Positions 52,077-63,985 of a DNA stretch of 64,000 nucleotides are shown here, in pieces. The notes under the pieces were generated by a model. That model did no database searches and was not told where the DNA came from. It was given only the letters and a program-made list of their open reading frames with translations. Both the position numbers and the translations under genes were made by a program. Location of the stretch: positions 2,294,001-2,358,000 of the forward strand of contig OZ218964.1 of assembly GCA_965112735.1 (NCBI GenBank). The letters run 5' to 3'. The DNA is from Phaeosaccion multiseriatum. Taxonomy: Eukaryota > Ochrophyta, other classes. Position 1 is the first letter of the stretch; each line of letters opens with the position of its first letter.

Positions 52077-55000
52077 ATGGAGGCCTCTGAAGGCATTGGG
52101 TTTGGTGATCCGATTCACAGATCCCGATCCCAGGGGGGGGGGACTTCCTGCGAGAGCAAGCAGAGCAGGGGACAAGCAGGAGCAGGAGCCGCTGTATGGA
52201 CTCCTCTCCCTCCCGCGAGACCAGCGGAGCCCATCACCTTCTCCCCCCTTCTCCTGCAGGGCCTGGGAATCAGCACTCCCTCCCCCGGTACGGTTCGGCT
52301 CTTCCAGCACCCCTGGACCGATTCCGAGGGCCTGGCCCCGTGGAGCACCACGAATGCTGAGGTGAGTGGTGGCGACTGCGTGAGGGGTGCGTGAGCGAGC
52401 CAAGCTGTGAGGCCCCTGCTTTCGGCTAGATACAGCCTCACCTCCTCTTTAGGAGAGCTCCACTCGCCCACTCGCTTCCTCTCCCCCGCCCACCCCACCT
52501 CCCATACCCCATATCCCACACACCCACAGCCGCTCAAACTCGTTCATTCTCCGGGAAGACAGGAGCTCCGCGTCGTCAGCGGGAGAAGGAAAGGGAGAAG
52601 GAGACGGGGTGGGTAGCCGCATGCTGTCGCGAGGAGAGCATGTAGACGAATTTGAAACCGAACTCGATGCCGATGCCGATGTCAATGTCGATGTCGAAAA
52701 CGCACCCCTGGGGGAAGCAGGTGTTGAGGGATTCTCCTCCTCCGTCTCCTCTTCCTCCCACGCGGCCTTGTTGCAGCGCATGGGTCTCGCGATACCCAAC
52801 TTTGACCGTGTGCAGCAGTATGAAGACCTGCAGCGGGAGCTGGAGATGCTCAGGGGGGAGGAGGAGAAGGACTAGCTACGCAGGAGGAGGGAGGACCCGA
52901 GCGACTAGAGGGCAGGGCTCTAGGCGGGGACAGACGACTCGGCCTGCCAGCACTCGGCCTCGGATGGAGGGGGGCGCCGGGCAGACCCAGGGGGGGCAGG
53001 GTGAGCAGGTACGGAAGGAAGCAAGTGGCTGTAGATGAAAGTTGAGGGCTGAAGGCTGAATGACAGTATGACAGCAGCTGTCAAGGCCGAGTGGGGATGA
53101 AAGGGGGGTCGGTACCAGGATGTTGGGGGGGCAAAGACGCAAAGGCGCCAAGGTGGATGATCAACAATTGAGTCCTTTTCGCCCTTCTTTCTCTGTGTCC
53201 CTCGCTCTGTCGCTCTGGCTCTCTTTTATCTCTCCCTCTCTCTCTCCCTCCTTTCCACCCTCCCCCTCCGTCTACTCGTGGGCCACAGACGCGAACACCG
53301 CTCTGCTTCGACAGCAGGCCAGGCAGCGCTCGCAGCGCCCGCGTCATGAAGAGGCGGAACGAACAGCGGCAGCAGCAGGGCAGAGGGGGCAAGGGCGGCA
53401 GAGAGGGAGGGCTGCTGATGCGGGGGGCGGTGGCAGTTCTGCAGCAAGAGCGGCACTCCGGCCAAGCCTCTGCGGTGAGGGAGGGGAGGGAGGGAGGAAG
53501 AGACTTGGTGATACAGAGGGAGGGAGTGAGCGAGTGCGAGAGAGCGGGGGTGAAAGTGCGAGGGAGTTAAATTGGTGCAGGAGGCAGTGAGGGAGCGAGA
53601 GCGGGGGGGGGGGGGGGGAGGAAGAAGGGTAGCAGCGCCGCCAGCATGGCAGTGAGGTCTCGCAACAGAGAAGACAGCGACGTGTGTATTGAATGAGTAA
53701 TTGATGCCCTCGCACCCCGTACCCGGTCCCACTCTTGCTCTGCTGCTCTGCGGCTCTGCCGCACCATTCATGTCTGCTCAATCCTGCTCCACACGGTTCT
53801 ACACCCCTCCTTTCTACTCCCCATCTCTCGTCCCAAAGGCCAAGCTTCGGAATCGTCGGGAGAAGCAGCAGCAGCGGCGAGCAGAGGCCATCGCAATGAC
53901 AGGCGTGGTTGGATCCAGCACGGCCAGGGAAGGAGCAAGGACAGTGATGGCTGCTGCTGCTGTACCACCAACAGTTGTATCTCGAGACGATGTGCTAGAG
54001 TGGGATACGCAGATGGAGATGGCACTGAACAGGAGGGCAGAGCTCGTCGAGGGCGGCAGGATGTTCGCCGTCAATGGAAGGTGAGGGGGGAGGAGGGAGG
54101 AAGGGGTGAGGGAGGGAGGGAGGGAGGGAGATGGCAGAGGATGGAGTATGCTATGGATCCAACGCACAAGGAGAGGGACCGACGAAACGATGGGGTGACT
54201 CCCCGCAGCACGGTGGTGCGCTCTGCTCTACCCCTAATGACATATGCTTCCTCCCTGCCTCCTTTCTTCCTTTCTTCATTCTTTCATTCCTTCCTTCCTT
54301 CCTTCCTTCCTTCCTTCCTTCCTTCCTTCCTTCCTTCCTTCCTTCCTTCCTTCCTTCCTTCCTTCCTTCCTTCCTTCCTTCCTTCCTTCCTTCCTGCCTT
54401 CCTTCCTTCCTTCCTTCCTTCCTTCCTTCCTTCCTTCCACTCATTGACTTAGCGTTCACTCTGACGACCTCCCCTCCCCTCTCTTCTCTCTCTCTCTCCA
54501 CCCTCTCCTCCCTCTCCTCCCCCTCCCCGCTGTCCACCCTTTCTCCCGTTTCTCCCCTGCTGCCAGGGAACAAGTACGCATCATCGAAGATCCTTCGCCG
54601 CCACCACCGGAGCGTCTTCCTTGCACAGAGACCGTTCCAGATCGGTACAACACCTTCGACCCGCCCCCTTGGAGTCAACGCGGAGCGGTCTGCGATCGTT
54701 CCGGGCCTCGCGATCCCCCGGGGTGGAGGGGAGGGGGCGGGAGGAGGATACGTTGGGTGGAGCGCCAGGGGGAGGGGGGAGCATGAGCCATCGGAGCGTT
54801 CTCAATCTCGCCATGGGGGGGGGGGGGAGAAGCTCTGTCTATGGCTCCAACACTCAAGAGGAGGAGGAGGAGGAGGAGGGCGTCACAAATGGCTTCAGTA
54901 CCACCACACCAGGAGGGGGAGAGGGGGCTGGGAGGGGAGGGCAAGGTATTGGACTTGGGTATCAGCAGAGGCCCATTGGAAGCCCCGTCACAGGGACGGG

Positions 55001-55190
55001 CAGGAGAGAAGGAGGAGGTGTCAGTGGTGGTAGTGGTGGTGGTGGCGGGGTTGGTGTTAGGCCGGAGTCAGCCCCTGTGAGTCGGGGGGGGGGGGGGGAA
55101 GGCGGGGGTAGTGGGGGAGAGGAGGGAGACACGCCGCGAGGGAGGGTAGCAGGAGAAGGGGCAAGAGGAGGAGTAGGAGGAAGAGGATGA
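52077..55190 (+). CDS. Uncharacterised multi-exon gene, copy 1, probably damaged
   Basis: Exon-like pieces with splice signals: 52077-52361 (starts MEASEGIGFGDPIHRSRS, ends PWSTTNAE at GAG/GTGAGT), 52621-52875 (MLSRGEHVDEFETELDADAD, then LLQRMGLAIPNFDRVQQYED), an exon near 53289-53477 (Gln/Arg-rich), 53839-54080 (AKLRNRREKQQQRRAEAIAM, DDVLEWDTQMEMALNRRAEL) and one from 54567 (EQVRIIEDPS, later MSHRSVLNLAMGGGGRSSVY and poly-Glu). Not all joins keep frame. A TAG at 52873-52875 is created by a 4-bp difference from copy 2, and the 54590-54630 region is shifted by one base relative to copy 2. The product would be Arg/Gln/Glu-rich and probably coiled; no family recognised. Confidence refers to a real gene body, not to this exact model. 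Confidence 0.4.
54284..54438. repeat. (TTCC)n microsatellite
   Basis: About 38 TTCC units in the intron before the last exon of the copy 1 gene. Confidence 0.98.
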
Positions 55191-55364
55191 GGAAGTGGAG
55201 GAAGAGGCAGGCACGGCAGGTAGACGGGGAACCCATCCTCACTCCCTCACTCACCCACTCACTCATGCACCAAGTATTCACTTTCTAGCTCTATTCTATA
55301 AGCGAAGTCCAGAGAGCAAATGCAATACACATGCTTCTGCAAGGTCGAGAGGCAAGCAGCAAGA

Positions 55365-55690
55365 TTCACAGATGGATACAATTGCGGTACTCCGTATCCA
55401 CTGCCTCCCCGCTACTCTCTTCCGTCCGCTGGGAAACAGGGCTCACCCGTACGCTTCTTTCTGATCCCCACTTGATATTGCCGAGGGGGCAGAAATAGAG
55501 ACCAAGAAGTAGCAGAGCACTGGGGAAGTCACTGAGTACTAGCTTATCTCGTTAGGTTACGTAATCTTTCGTAATTGCAAAGTGTTTCATCAGTCACTGA
55601 GTACGCATAGACTCGATTGGGCGGAGCTTGCCTTTGGCCTCCACACGAGCACAACCCCCGCCTAGGACCTGGCGTTCACCTTCACCACTC
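55365..55690. repeat. Unit boundary block before ankyrin copy C
   Basis: Begins CAGATGGATACAATTGCGGT as in unit A and includes GGTTACGTAATCTTTCGTAA. Nearly identical to 60887-61215. Confidence 0.85.
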
Positions 55691-56150
55691 TGTGTTTAGC
55701 AGGGCAGTACCCTTCTCTAATAATCTATGACTACTTGCTGTGCCCGCATGCCCCACCCAGGAAGGAAGCCCTCGGCCTCTATCCATCGGGATTACACTCT
55801 CCCCCCTCTAAATGAGCTGACCTTCCCTCTCACCCCCCCCCCCCTCAAGCTATACACTTCATCCATTGGTCCCATAAGCTACACACGTCACTCCCCTCCC
55901 CCCCGGACCCCCTTCCTCCTGCGGTACTCTGACTCCTCTCTGCGACAGAGCATCGCAATCACTTCACCGCTCTTACACCAAGCCAGTGTGCCGTGGGCTG
56001 TCTCTCTCGCATCGCATCCTGATGTACAGGCTCACTCGCATGGGCTGCATGACTGGCTGGTGCAAGCGAGCAAGCTGGAGCGGTACTCTTTCGTTGCCAA
56101 AGTCCTCGTTGCCCCTTCCAGCCCCCACCTCGCACATCCCTCCTACTCGC

Positions 56151-57628
56151 TCAGCCCATCTCCTCCGCCATGCTCTCCCACGTCTCGCTCCCCACACCCC
56201 AGGGCCTCTCCAGCGGCAGGATTCCGCTCTCCTTGCCGAAGGTCGGATCCGTCCTTCGCATGAGGTCCAGCGCGGTTTGGGACCGGAAGAAGGCTGCTGC
56301 CGCCTCCAGAAGTCGCTGCTCAATGTCCCGGCCGAGCTGACACCGCCGTGCCCCAGCCAAGGCCTTGTCCACCGAAGCACCGGCCGAGAGGAGCTGCCGC
56401 GCAGTCCCGTGGTGGTCTCTGAAGATGGCATAAAGGAGAGGGGTGCCACCGTGTGATGCCGTGACATCGATGGGGGATCCCGCAGAGACGAGACGAGCGA
56501 CGACGGCCTCGTGCCCACTCTCCGCGGCAAGGTGGAGGGGTGAAGCGCCGAAGTTGGTTCGTTTGTCCACACGTGCTCCCGCTGAGAGAAGCTTCTCCAC
56601 CACGGCGTCGTGCCCGTCGTTACAGGCAACGTGAAGAGGAGTGACACCTTCGAGGCTAGCCTTGTCGATACTGGCGTGGGCCCTGATGAGCTGCTGTACG
56701 ATACCCGCATGCCCATTAATCGATGCCTTCGAAAGCGGAGTAATCCCGAGATTACTTGCGTTGTTCACATCCGCTTGGGCTGAGATGAGGAGCCTAACAA
56801 CAGAGCCATATCCGTTCTGAGAGGCCACCCAAATCGGAGAAAGCCCCCTTTTGTCGGCCAAGTCGACACTAGCACGCGCCGAGAGCAGCTCCTGCACTGT
56901 CGTGGAGTGCCCCCTTTCTGATGCTGCAATCAAGGGAGTAGCGCCTGTGGCATCCACTTGGTCGACAGGGGCTCCAATGTCCAACAGCCGCCTCACCACC
57001 TGATGGCGTCCGTTGCCGCTAGCGGCTATTAATGGCGTGTGTCCGACGAGCCCGCATCTGGTGCGGAAGGAGGCCCCTTCCCGCAGTAGCAGGTCCATGA
57101 CATCCAGCCGACCGTATTGTGCAGCCCTACACATTACGGTATATCCTTCTTCGTCGATAAGCTGATCCAAACTCGCTTTGCCATGTTTGGCGATGAGCTT
57201 CAGAACCACCGCTCTCACATTGCGGAAGCTCTCCCCTCTACGCAGGGCCTGCCCCAGCTGCTGGGCCTGGAGTTGTTGAGGGCAGCGAATTCGGGGGGGA
57301 AGAGACGCACATGCATAGGATAAAAAGATCAACGGGAAGCTGCTCATTGCTTCGATACGTGCGCATCCCACCTCAGGGATCGTATCCGAAAAGCCCCCCC
57401 TCGCTTGGATCTCTCCGAAACACAGATGTTTCCTCAAAAGCGGGGGAGAGGCGCATACACCGGATGAAAAGGGATCAACGGAGGCGAGGGCTGCCTGTTG
57501 CGTCGACACGTGAGCATCCCCCACCGCAGCTATCGTATCCGCAGAGGGACCTATTCTTTCCGATGGACATCGTCATACAGGAGGGCGCTAGGTCGTACCT
57601 CGAGCGTTAACGTTGCCTGCTGCGCCAT
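56151..57628 (-). CDS. Ankyrin-repeat protein, array copy C
   Basis: Two exons on -: 57628-57599 (MAQQATLTLE; one Pro-to-Leu change from copy B) and 57266-56151, about 381 residues, about ten ankyrin repeats (for example GVTPLHVACNDGHDAVVEKL, GASPLHLAAESGHEAVVARL). N-terminal cap and C-terminal tail as in copy B. Intron and 5' flank are almost identical to copy B, which shows a recent duplication, while the repeats themselves differ more. Function unknown. Confidence 0.75.
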
Positions 57629-57732
57629 GGTGAGCAAGCGGCCCCTCCCTTGAGACGGTGGTAGTGCTGACAAGGGGGCTGCAGAAGGCCCTCTCCCTGC
57701 TGCACCTGCCGTGCAGTAGTCGGTCGCTCTGC

Positions 57733-57740
57733 CTTTTGTA
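57733..57740 (-). promoter_or_regulatory. Degenerate TATA box of ankyrin copy C
   Basis: TACAAAAG, as in copy B. Confidence 0.4.
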
Positions 57741-57767
57741 TCAGGCCTCCCCGTGATATGTTTAGTT

Positions 57768-60688
57768 ATGGAGGCCTCTGAAGGCATTGGGTTTGGTGAT
57801 CCGATTCACAGATCCCGATCCCAGGGGGGGGGGACTTCCTGCGAGAGCAAGCAGAGCAGGGGACAGGAGCAGGAGCCGCTGTATGGACTCCTCTCCCTCC
57901 CGCGAGACCAGCGGAGCCCATCACCTTCTCCCCCCTTCTCCTGCAGGGCCTGGGAATCAGCACTCCCTCCCTCGGTACGGCTCGGCTCTTCCAGCACCCC
58001 TGGACCGATTCCGAGGGCCTGGCCCCGTGGTGCACCACGAATGCTGAGGTGAGTGGTGGCGACTGCGTGAGGGGTACGTGAGCGAGCCAAGCTGTGAGGC
58101 CCCTGCTTTCGGCTAGATACAGCCTAACCACCTTCTAGGAGAGCTCCACTCGCCCACTCGCTTCCCCTCCCCCGCCCACCCCACCTCCCATACCCCATAT
58201 CCCACACCCCCACAGCCGCTCAAACTCGTTCATTCTCCGGGCAGACAGGAGCTCCGCGTCGTCAGCGGGAGAAGGAAAGGGAGAAGGAGACGGGGTGGGT
58301 AGCCGCATGCTGTCGCGAGGAGAGCATGTAGACGAATTTGAAACCGAACTCGATGCCGATGCCGATGTCAATGTCGATGTCGAAAACGCACCCCTGGGGG
58401 AAGCAGGTGTTGAGGGATTCTCCTTCTTCCTTCTCTCCTCCCACGCGGCCTTATTGCAGCGCATGGGTCTCGCGATACCCAACTTTGGCCATGTGCAGCA
58501 GTATGAAGACCTGCAGCGGGAGCTGGAGATGCTCAGGGGGGAGGAGGAGAAGCACTACGCAGGAGGAGGGAGGACCCGAGCCACTAGAGGGGAGGGCTCT
58601 AGGCGGGGACAGACGACTCGGCCTGCCAGCGCTCGGCCTCGGATGGAGGGGGGCGCCGGGCAGACCCAGGGGGGCAGGGTGAGCAGGTACGGAAGGAAGC
58701 AAGTGGCTGTAGATGAAAGCTGAGGGCTGAAGGCTGAATGACAGCATGACAGCAGCTGTCAAGGCCGAGTGGGGATGAAGGGGGGTCGGTACCAGGATGT
58801 TGGGGGGGCAAAGACGCAAAGGCGCGAAGGTGGATGATCAACAATTGAGTCCTCTTCGCCCTTCTTTCTCTCCGTCCCTTTCTCTCTGTCTCTCTGGCTC
58901 TCTTTTATCTCTCCCTCTCTCTCTTCCGCCCCCCCTTCCCCTCCCTCTGTCCGTGGGCCACAGACGCGTACACCGCTCTGCTTCGACAGCAGGCCAGGCA
59001 GCGCTCGCAGCGCCCGCGCCATGAAAAGGCGGAACGAACAGCGGCAGCAGCAGCGCAGAGGGGGAAAGGGCGGCAGAGAAGGAGGGCTGCTGATGCGGGG
59101 GGCGGTGGCAGTTCTGCAGCAACAGCGGCACTCCGGCCAAGCCTCTGAGGGAGGGAAGGGAGGGAGGGAGGGAGTTGGTGATACAGAGGAAGGGAGTGAG
59201 CGAGTGCGAGAGAGCGGGGTAAGCAGACCGAGATGGCACTGGACAGGAGGGCAGAGCTCGTCGAGGGCGGCAGGATGATCGCCGTCAATGGAAGGTGAGG
59301 GGGGAGGAGGGGTGAAGGGGTGAGGGAGGAGGGGAGGGGTAAGGGAGGGAGGGAGGAAGGGGGTGAGGGAGATGATAGAGGGTAGAGTATGCTACAGATA
59401 GAACGCAGGAGGGAGTGGAGCGACGAAACGATGGGGCGACTCCCCGCAGCACGGTGGTGCGCTCTGCTCTACCCCTCTTGACATATGCTTCCTCCCTGCC
59501 TCCTTCCTTCCTTCCTTCCTTCCTTCCTTCCATCCTTCCTTCCTTCCTTCCTTCCTTCCTTCCTTCCTTCCTTCCTTCCTTCCTTCCTTCCTTCCTTCCT
59601 TCCTTCCTTCCTTCCTTCCTTCCTTCCTTCCTTCCTTCCTTCCTTCCTTCCTTCCTCCCTCCCTCCCTCCCTCCCTCCCTTCCCTCCTTCCTTCCTTCTT
59701 TCCTTCCTACCTTCCTTCCTTCCTCCCTCCCTCCCGTCCTCCCGTCCTCCCTTCCTCCCTCCCTTCCTTCCTTCCTTCCTTCCTTCCTTCCTTCCTTCCT
59801 TCCTTCCTTCCTTCCTTCCTTCCTTCCTTCCTTCCTTCCTTCCTTCCTTCCTTCCTTCCTTCCTTCCTTCCTGCCTTCCTTCCTTCCTTCCTTCCTCCTT
59901 TCCTACTTCCTTTCCTTCCACTCATTGACTTAGCAGTCGCTCTCACGACCTCCTCCCATCCTCTCTTCTCTCTCTCTCCACTCTCTCCATCCTCTCCTCC
60001 CCCTCCCCTCTGTCCACCCTTTCTCCCCTGCTGCCAGAGCAAGTACGCATCATCGAAGAAGATCCTTCTGCCGCCGCCACCGGATCGCCTTCCTTGCACA
60101 GAGACCGTTCCAGATCGGTACAACAGCTTCGACCCGCCCCCTTGGACGCAATGCGGAGCCGTCTGCGATCGTTCCGGGCCTCGCGATCCCCCCGGGGCGG
60201 AGGGGAGGGGGCGGGAGGAGGATGCGTTGGGTGGAGGGCCAGGGGGGGAGGGGAGCATGAGCCATCGGAGCGTTCTCAGCCTCGCCATTGGGGAGGGGGG
60301 GAGGGGAAGCTCTGTCTATGGCTCAAACACTCAGGAGGAGGAGGAGGAGGAGGGGGGCGTCACAAATGGCTTCAGTACCACCACACCAGGAGAGGGAGAG
60401 GGGGCTGGGAGGGGAGGGCAAGGTATTGGACTTGGGGATCAGCAGAGGCCCATTGGAAGCCCCGTCACAGGGACGGGCAGGAGAGAGGAGGAGGAGGTAT
60501 CATTGGTGGTAGTGGTGGTGGTGGCGGGGTTGGTGTTAGGCCAGAGTCAGCCCCTGTGAGTCGGGGGGGGAGGGAAGGCGGGGGTAGCGGGGGAGAGGAG
60601 GGAGGGACACCGCGAGCGAGGGTAGCAGGAGGAGGGGCAAGAGGAGGAGTAGGAGGAAGAGGACGAGGAAGTGGAGGATGAGGAAGAG
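57768..60688 (+). pseudogene. Uncharacterised multi-exon gene, copy 2, degraded
   Basis: Duplicate of the 52077-55190 gene. Damage compared with copy 1: a 4-bp deletion at about 57862 breaks the first exon frame; about 450 bp are missing near 59215-59230, removing most of the AKLRNRREKQQQ exon; and a one-base change near 60190 shifts the last exon. On the other hand its 58307-58723 exon stays open (no TAG after EEEK) and the EQVRIIEEDPSAAATGSPSL frame runs into SRSVQQLRPAPL, so it keeps features lost from copy 1. Neither copy looks fully functional. Confidence 0.5.
59505..59908. repeat. (TTCC)n microsatellite, about 400 bp
   Basis: Expanded version of the copy 1 array, with CCCT and CCCGTCCT interruptions near 59655-59765. 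It is more than twice as long as its paralogue. Confidence 0.98.
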
Positions 60689-60721
60689 GCAGGCACGGCA
60701 GGTAGACGAGGAACCCATCCT

Positions 60722-60805
60722 CACTCACTCACTCACTCACTCACTCACTCACTTACTCACTCACTCACTCACTCACTCACTCACTCACTCACCGACTCAC
60801 TCATG
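60722..60805. repeat. (ACTC)n microsatellite
   Basis: About 19 ACTC units after the copy 2 gene; the copy 1 counterpart at 55238-55266 is only a few units. Confidence 0.97.
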
Positions 60806-60886
60806 CACCACGTATTCTATAAGCGAAGTCCAGAGAGCAAATGCAATACACATGCTTCTCCAAGGTCGAGAGGCAAGCAGCAAGAT

Positions 60887-61215
60887 TCACAGATGATACA
60901 ATTGCGGCACTCCGTATCCACTGCCTCCCCGCTACTCTCTTCCGTCCGCTGGGAAACATGGCTCACCCGTACGCTTCTATCTGATCCCCACTTGATATTG
61001 CCGAGGGGGCAGAAATAGAGACCAAGAAGTAGCAGAGCACTGTGGAAGTCACTGAATACCAGCTCATCTTGTTAGTTTACGTAATCTTTCGTAATAGCAA
61101 AGTGTTTCATCAGTCACTGAGTACGCGTAGACTCGATTGGGCGGAGCTTACCTACTGCCTCCACAGGGGCACAACCCCCGCCTAGGACCTGGCGTTCACC
61201 TTCACCACTCTGTGT
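60887..61215. repeat. Unit boundary block before ankyrin copy D
   Basis: Third copy of the boundary block (CACAGATGATACAATTGCGG), nearly identical to 55365-55690. Confidence 0.85.
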
Positions 61216-61665
61216 TTAGCAGGGCAGTACCCTTCTCTAATAATCTATGACTACTTGCTGTGCCCGCATGCCCCACCCAGGAAGGAAGCCCTCGGCCTCT
61301 ATCCATCGGGATTACACTCTCCCCCCTCTAAACGAGCTGACCTTCCCTCTCTCACCCCCCCCCTCAAGCTATACACTTCATCCATTGGTCCCATAAGCTA
61401 CACACGTCACTCCCCTCCCCCCCGGACCCCCTTCCTCCTGCGGTACTCTGACTCCTCTCTGCGACAGAGCATCGCAATCACTTCACCGCTCTTACACCAA
61501 GCCAGTGTGCCGTGGGCTGTCTCTCTCGCATCGCATCCTGATGTACAGGCTCACTCGCATGGGCTGCATGACTGGTGCAAGCGAGCAAGCTGGAGCGGTA
61601 CCCTTTCGTTGCCAAAGTCCTCGTTGCTCCTTCCAGCCCCCACCTCGCACATCCCTCCTACTCGC

Positions 61666-63136
61666 TCAGCTCATCTCCTCCGCCATGCTCTCCCACGTCT
61701 CGCTCCCCACACTCCAGGGCCTCTCCAGCGGCAGGATTCCGCTCTCCTTGCCGAAGGTCGGATCCGTCCTTCGCATGAGGTCCAGCGCGGTTTGGGACCG
61801 GAAGAAGGCTGCTGCCGCCTCCATAAGTCGCTGCTCAATGTCCCGGCCGAGCTGATTCCGCCGTGCCCCAGCCAATGCCTTGTCCACCGAAGCACCGGCC
61901 GAGAGGAGCTGCCGCGCTATCCCGTGCTGGTCATTGTGGATGGCAGCAAGGAGAGGAGTCATAGCGGTTGCTGTGGTCGTATCGATGGGGGATCCCGCAG
62001 AGATGAAACGAGCGACGACGGCCTCGCGCCTATTGTACGCTGCAAGGTAGAGGGCTGAAGCGCCAATGTTGGTTCGTTTGTCCACACGTGCTCCCGCAGA
62101 AAGAAGCTTCTCCACCACGGCGTCGTGTCCCTGTAGAGAGGCACCGAGAAGAGGAGTGGAACCTTCGAGGTCAGCCTTGTCGATGCTGGCGTGGGCCCTG
62201 ATGAGCTGCTGTACGATACCCGCATGCCCATTAATCGATGCCGCCAGAAGCGGAGTAGCCCCGAGATAACTTGCGTGGTTCACATCCGCTTGGGCTGAGA
62301 TGAGGTGCCTTACAACAGATCCATGTCCTTTCTGAGAGGCCACCCAAATCGGAGAGAAGCCCTGCTTCTCCGCCAAGTCGACGTTAGCGCGCGCCGAGAG
62401 CAGCTGCTGCACTGTCGTGGAGTGCCCCGTTCCTGATGCTGCAATCAAGGGAGTAGCGCCTCTGGCATCCGCTTGGTCGACAGGGGCTCCAGCGTCCAAC
62501 AGCCACCTTACCACCTGATCTTGTCCCTCGGCGCTAGCGGCTATCAACGGCGTGCTTCCGTGAGGTCCCTGTCTGGTGCGGAAGGAGGCCCCTTCGCGCA
62601 GCAGAAAGTCCATGACATCCAGCCGACCGTGTTGTGCAGCCCTCAACATTGCGGTGTATCCTTCTTCGTCGACAGGCTGATCCAAACTCGCTTTGCCATG
62701 TTTGGCGATGAGCTTCCCAACCACCGCTCTCACATTGGGGAAGCTCTTCCCTCTACGCAGGGCCTGCCCCAGCTGCTGGGCCTGGAGTTGTTGAGGGCAG
62801 CGAATTCGGGGGGAAGAGACGCACATGCATAGGATAAAAGGGATCAACGGGAAGCTGCTGACTGCTTCGATACGTGCGCATCCCACCTCCGGGAACGTAT
62901 CCGTTACCCCCCCTCCCTTTCCTCTCTCCAGATCTATTTCCTCAAAGCGGGGGAGAGGCCCATACACCGGATAAAAAGGGAACAGAGAGCTGCCCATTGC
63001 GTCGACACGTGAGCTTCCATCGCAGCTTCCGTACCCGCACAAGGCCCCTTTCTATGCTATACTCTTTCCTAAGGGCATCGTCTTATAGGAGGGCGCTAAG
63101 TCGTACCTCGCGCGTTAACGTTGCCTGATGCGCCAT
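61666..63136 (-). CDS. Ankyrin-repeat protein, array copy D
   Basis: Two exons on -: 63136-63107 (MAHQATLTRE) and 62781-61666, about 381 residues with about ten ankyrin repeats (GATPLLAASINGHAGIVQQL, GATPLIAASGTGHSTTVQQL) and the shared tail. First exon, promoter and intron are most like copy A. Some units differ at the positions that usually contact partners (for example RQGPHGSTPLIAASAEGQDQ against RCGLVGHTPL in C). Function unknown. The frame is open through the intron from 63042. Confidence 0.75.
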
Positions 63137-63232
63137 GGTGAGCAAGCGGCCCCTCCCTTGACACAGTAGTGCTGACAAGGGGGCTACAGAAGGCCTTCTC
63201 CGCGCCTGCTGTGCAGTAGTCGGTCGTTCTGC

Positions 63233-63240
63233 CTTTTATA
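63233..63240 (-). promoter_or_regulatory. TATA box of ankyrin copy D
   Basis: TATAAAAG on -, 97 bases upstream of the copy D start, as in copy A. Confidence 0.6.
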
Positions 63241-63287
63241 CAATGGGGCCTCCCCATTATTACTAAGTATTATATTTTTTTTTCTCT

Positions 63288-63985
63288 TGTCTAAAAGTAA
63301 CGTCTCCACCGCCCCGGCAATCGCCCCGGGGGACAAAAGTTGATACCATTCTGTGGCGAGTGTTTTGATATTGCTGTTCCATCAAAAGGGACGAGATGGT
63401 ACCTCGTGGGGTCATAGTGGATGTCTCCACCCTGGCCCTCCATGCCTACCTGTGGCACCCCATACTTGGTGCGCTTGGTGGCTTCAGCCTTCTTGGCTGC
63501 CGCGAGTGCTTCCTTCGATGCCTTGGCCCTATTGGTGATGTTGGTGGCATCAGTGAGCGTGATGTCGATCATCAGGGACTTGTGGCCATCCCCATATTCG
63601 TGGTCAGGTGGAAGCTCGAACATCCTGGGGGGAGTCACGATGTCCATCTCCATCTGTTTGGCCACGTGGGCGTCACCCCTCACGCCGTTGCCCCCCCCTT
63701 TCCCTCGTCTCGCGGTGACGGTTCGTTCCCTCATGAAGGGGAAGCCGATGTTCTGCACTATCCCTCTGCCCAGTCAGGCCCTCGCTCTTCATCAACGCGA
63801 CAAGTGCCTTCTGCACAGCATTGGAGGTCTCTGAAGGCATTGGGTTTGGTGATCCGATTCACAGATCCCGAACCCAGGGGGGGGGGAGTTCCTTGCGTGG
63901 GCGAGGGCAGAGGCTGTGTTGAGTGCGCACAGACGCGACCGCGCAGCTGCTGCCTAGATGGGCGGTGCCTGCCTTTGGCTTCCAC
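63288..63985 (-). pseudogene. Retroelement-like coding fragment (tentative)
   Basis: A - strand frame at 63758-63291 (no ATG at its start) reads MEMDIVTPPRMFELP, DGHKSLMIDITLTDATNITN, ALAAAKKAEATKRTKYGVPQ and RYHLVPFDGTAISKHS. The layout (a DI..T motif, a Lys-rich helix ending KR.KY, then a PF...G motif) resembles the nuclease-like segment found downstream of reverse transcriptases in some protist retroelements; this is from memory of the family layout and is not proven. A second frame upstream (SGSVNRITKPNAFRDLQ) is shifted by one base. No complete element, no terminal repeats seen. Confidence 0.35.

Noticed and set aside
54131-55033. 300-residue + strand frame rich in FLPS
   Set aside because: Its first half is the TTCC microsatellite; only the part after about 54567 overlaps a plausible exon, in another frame.
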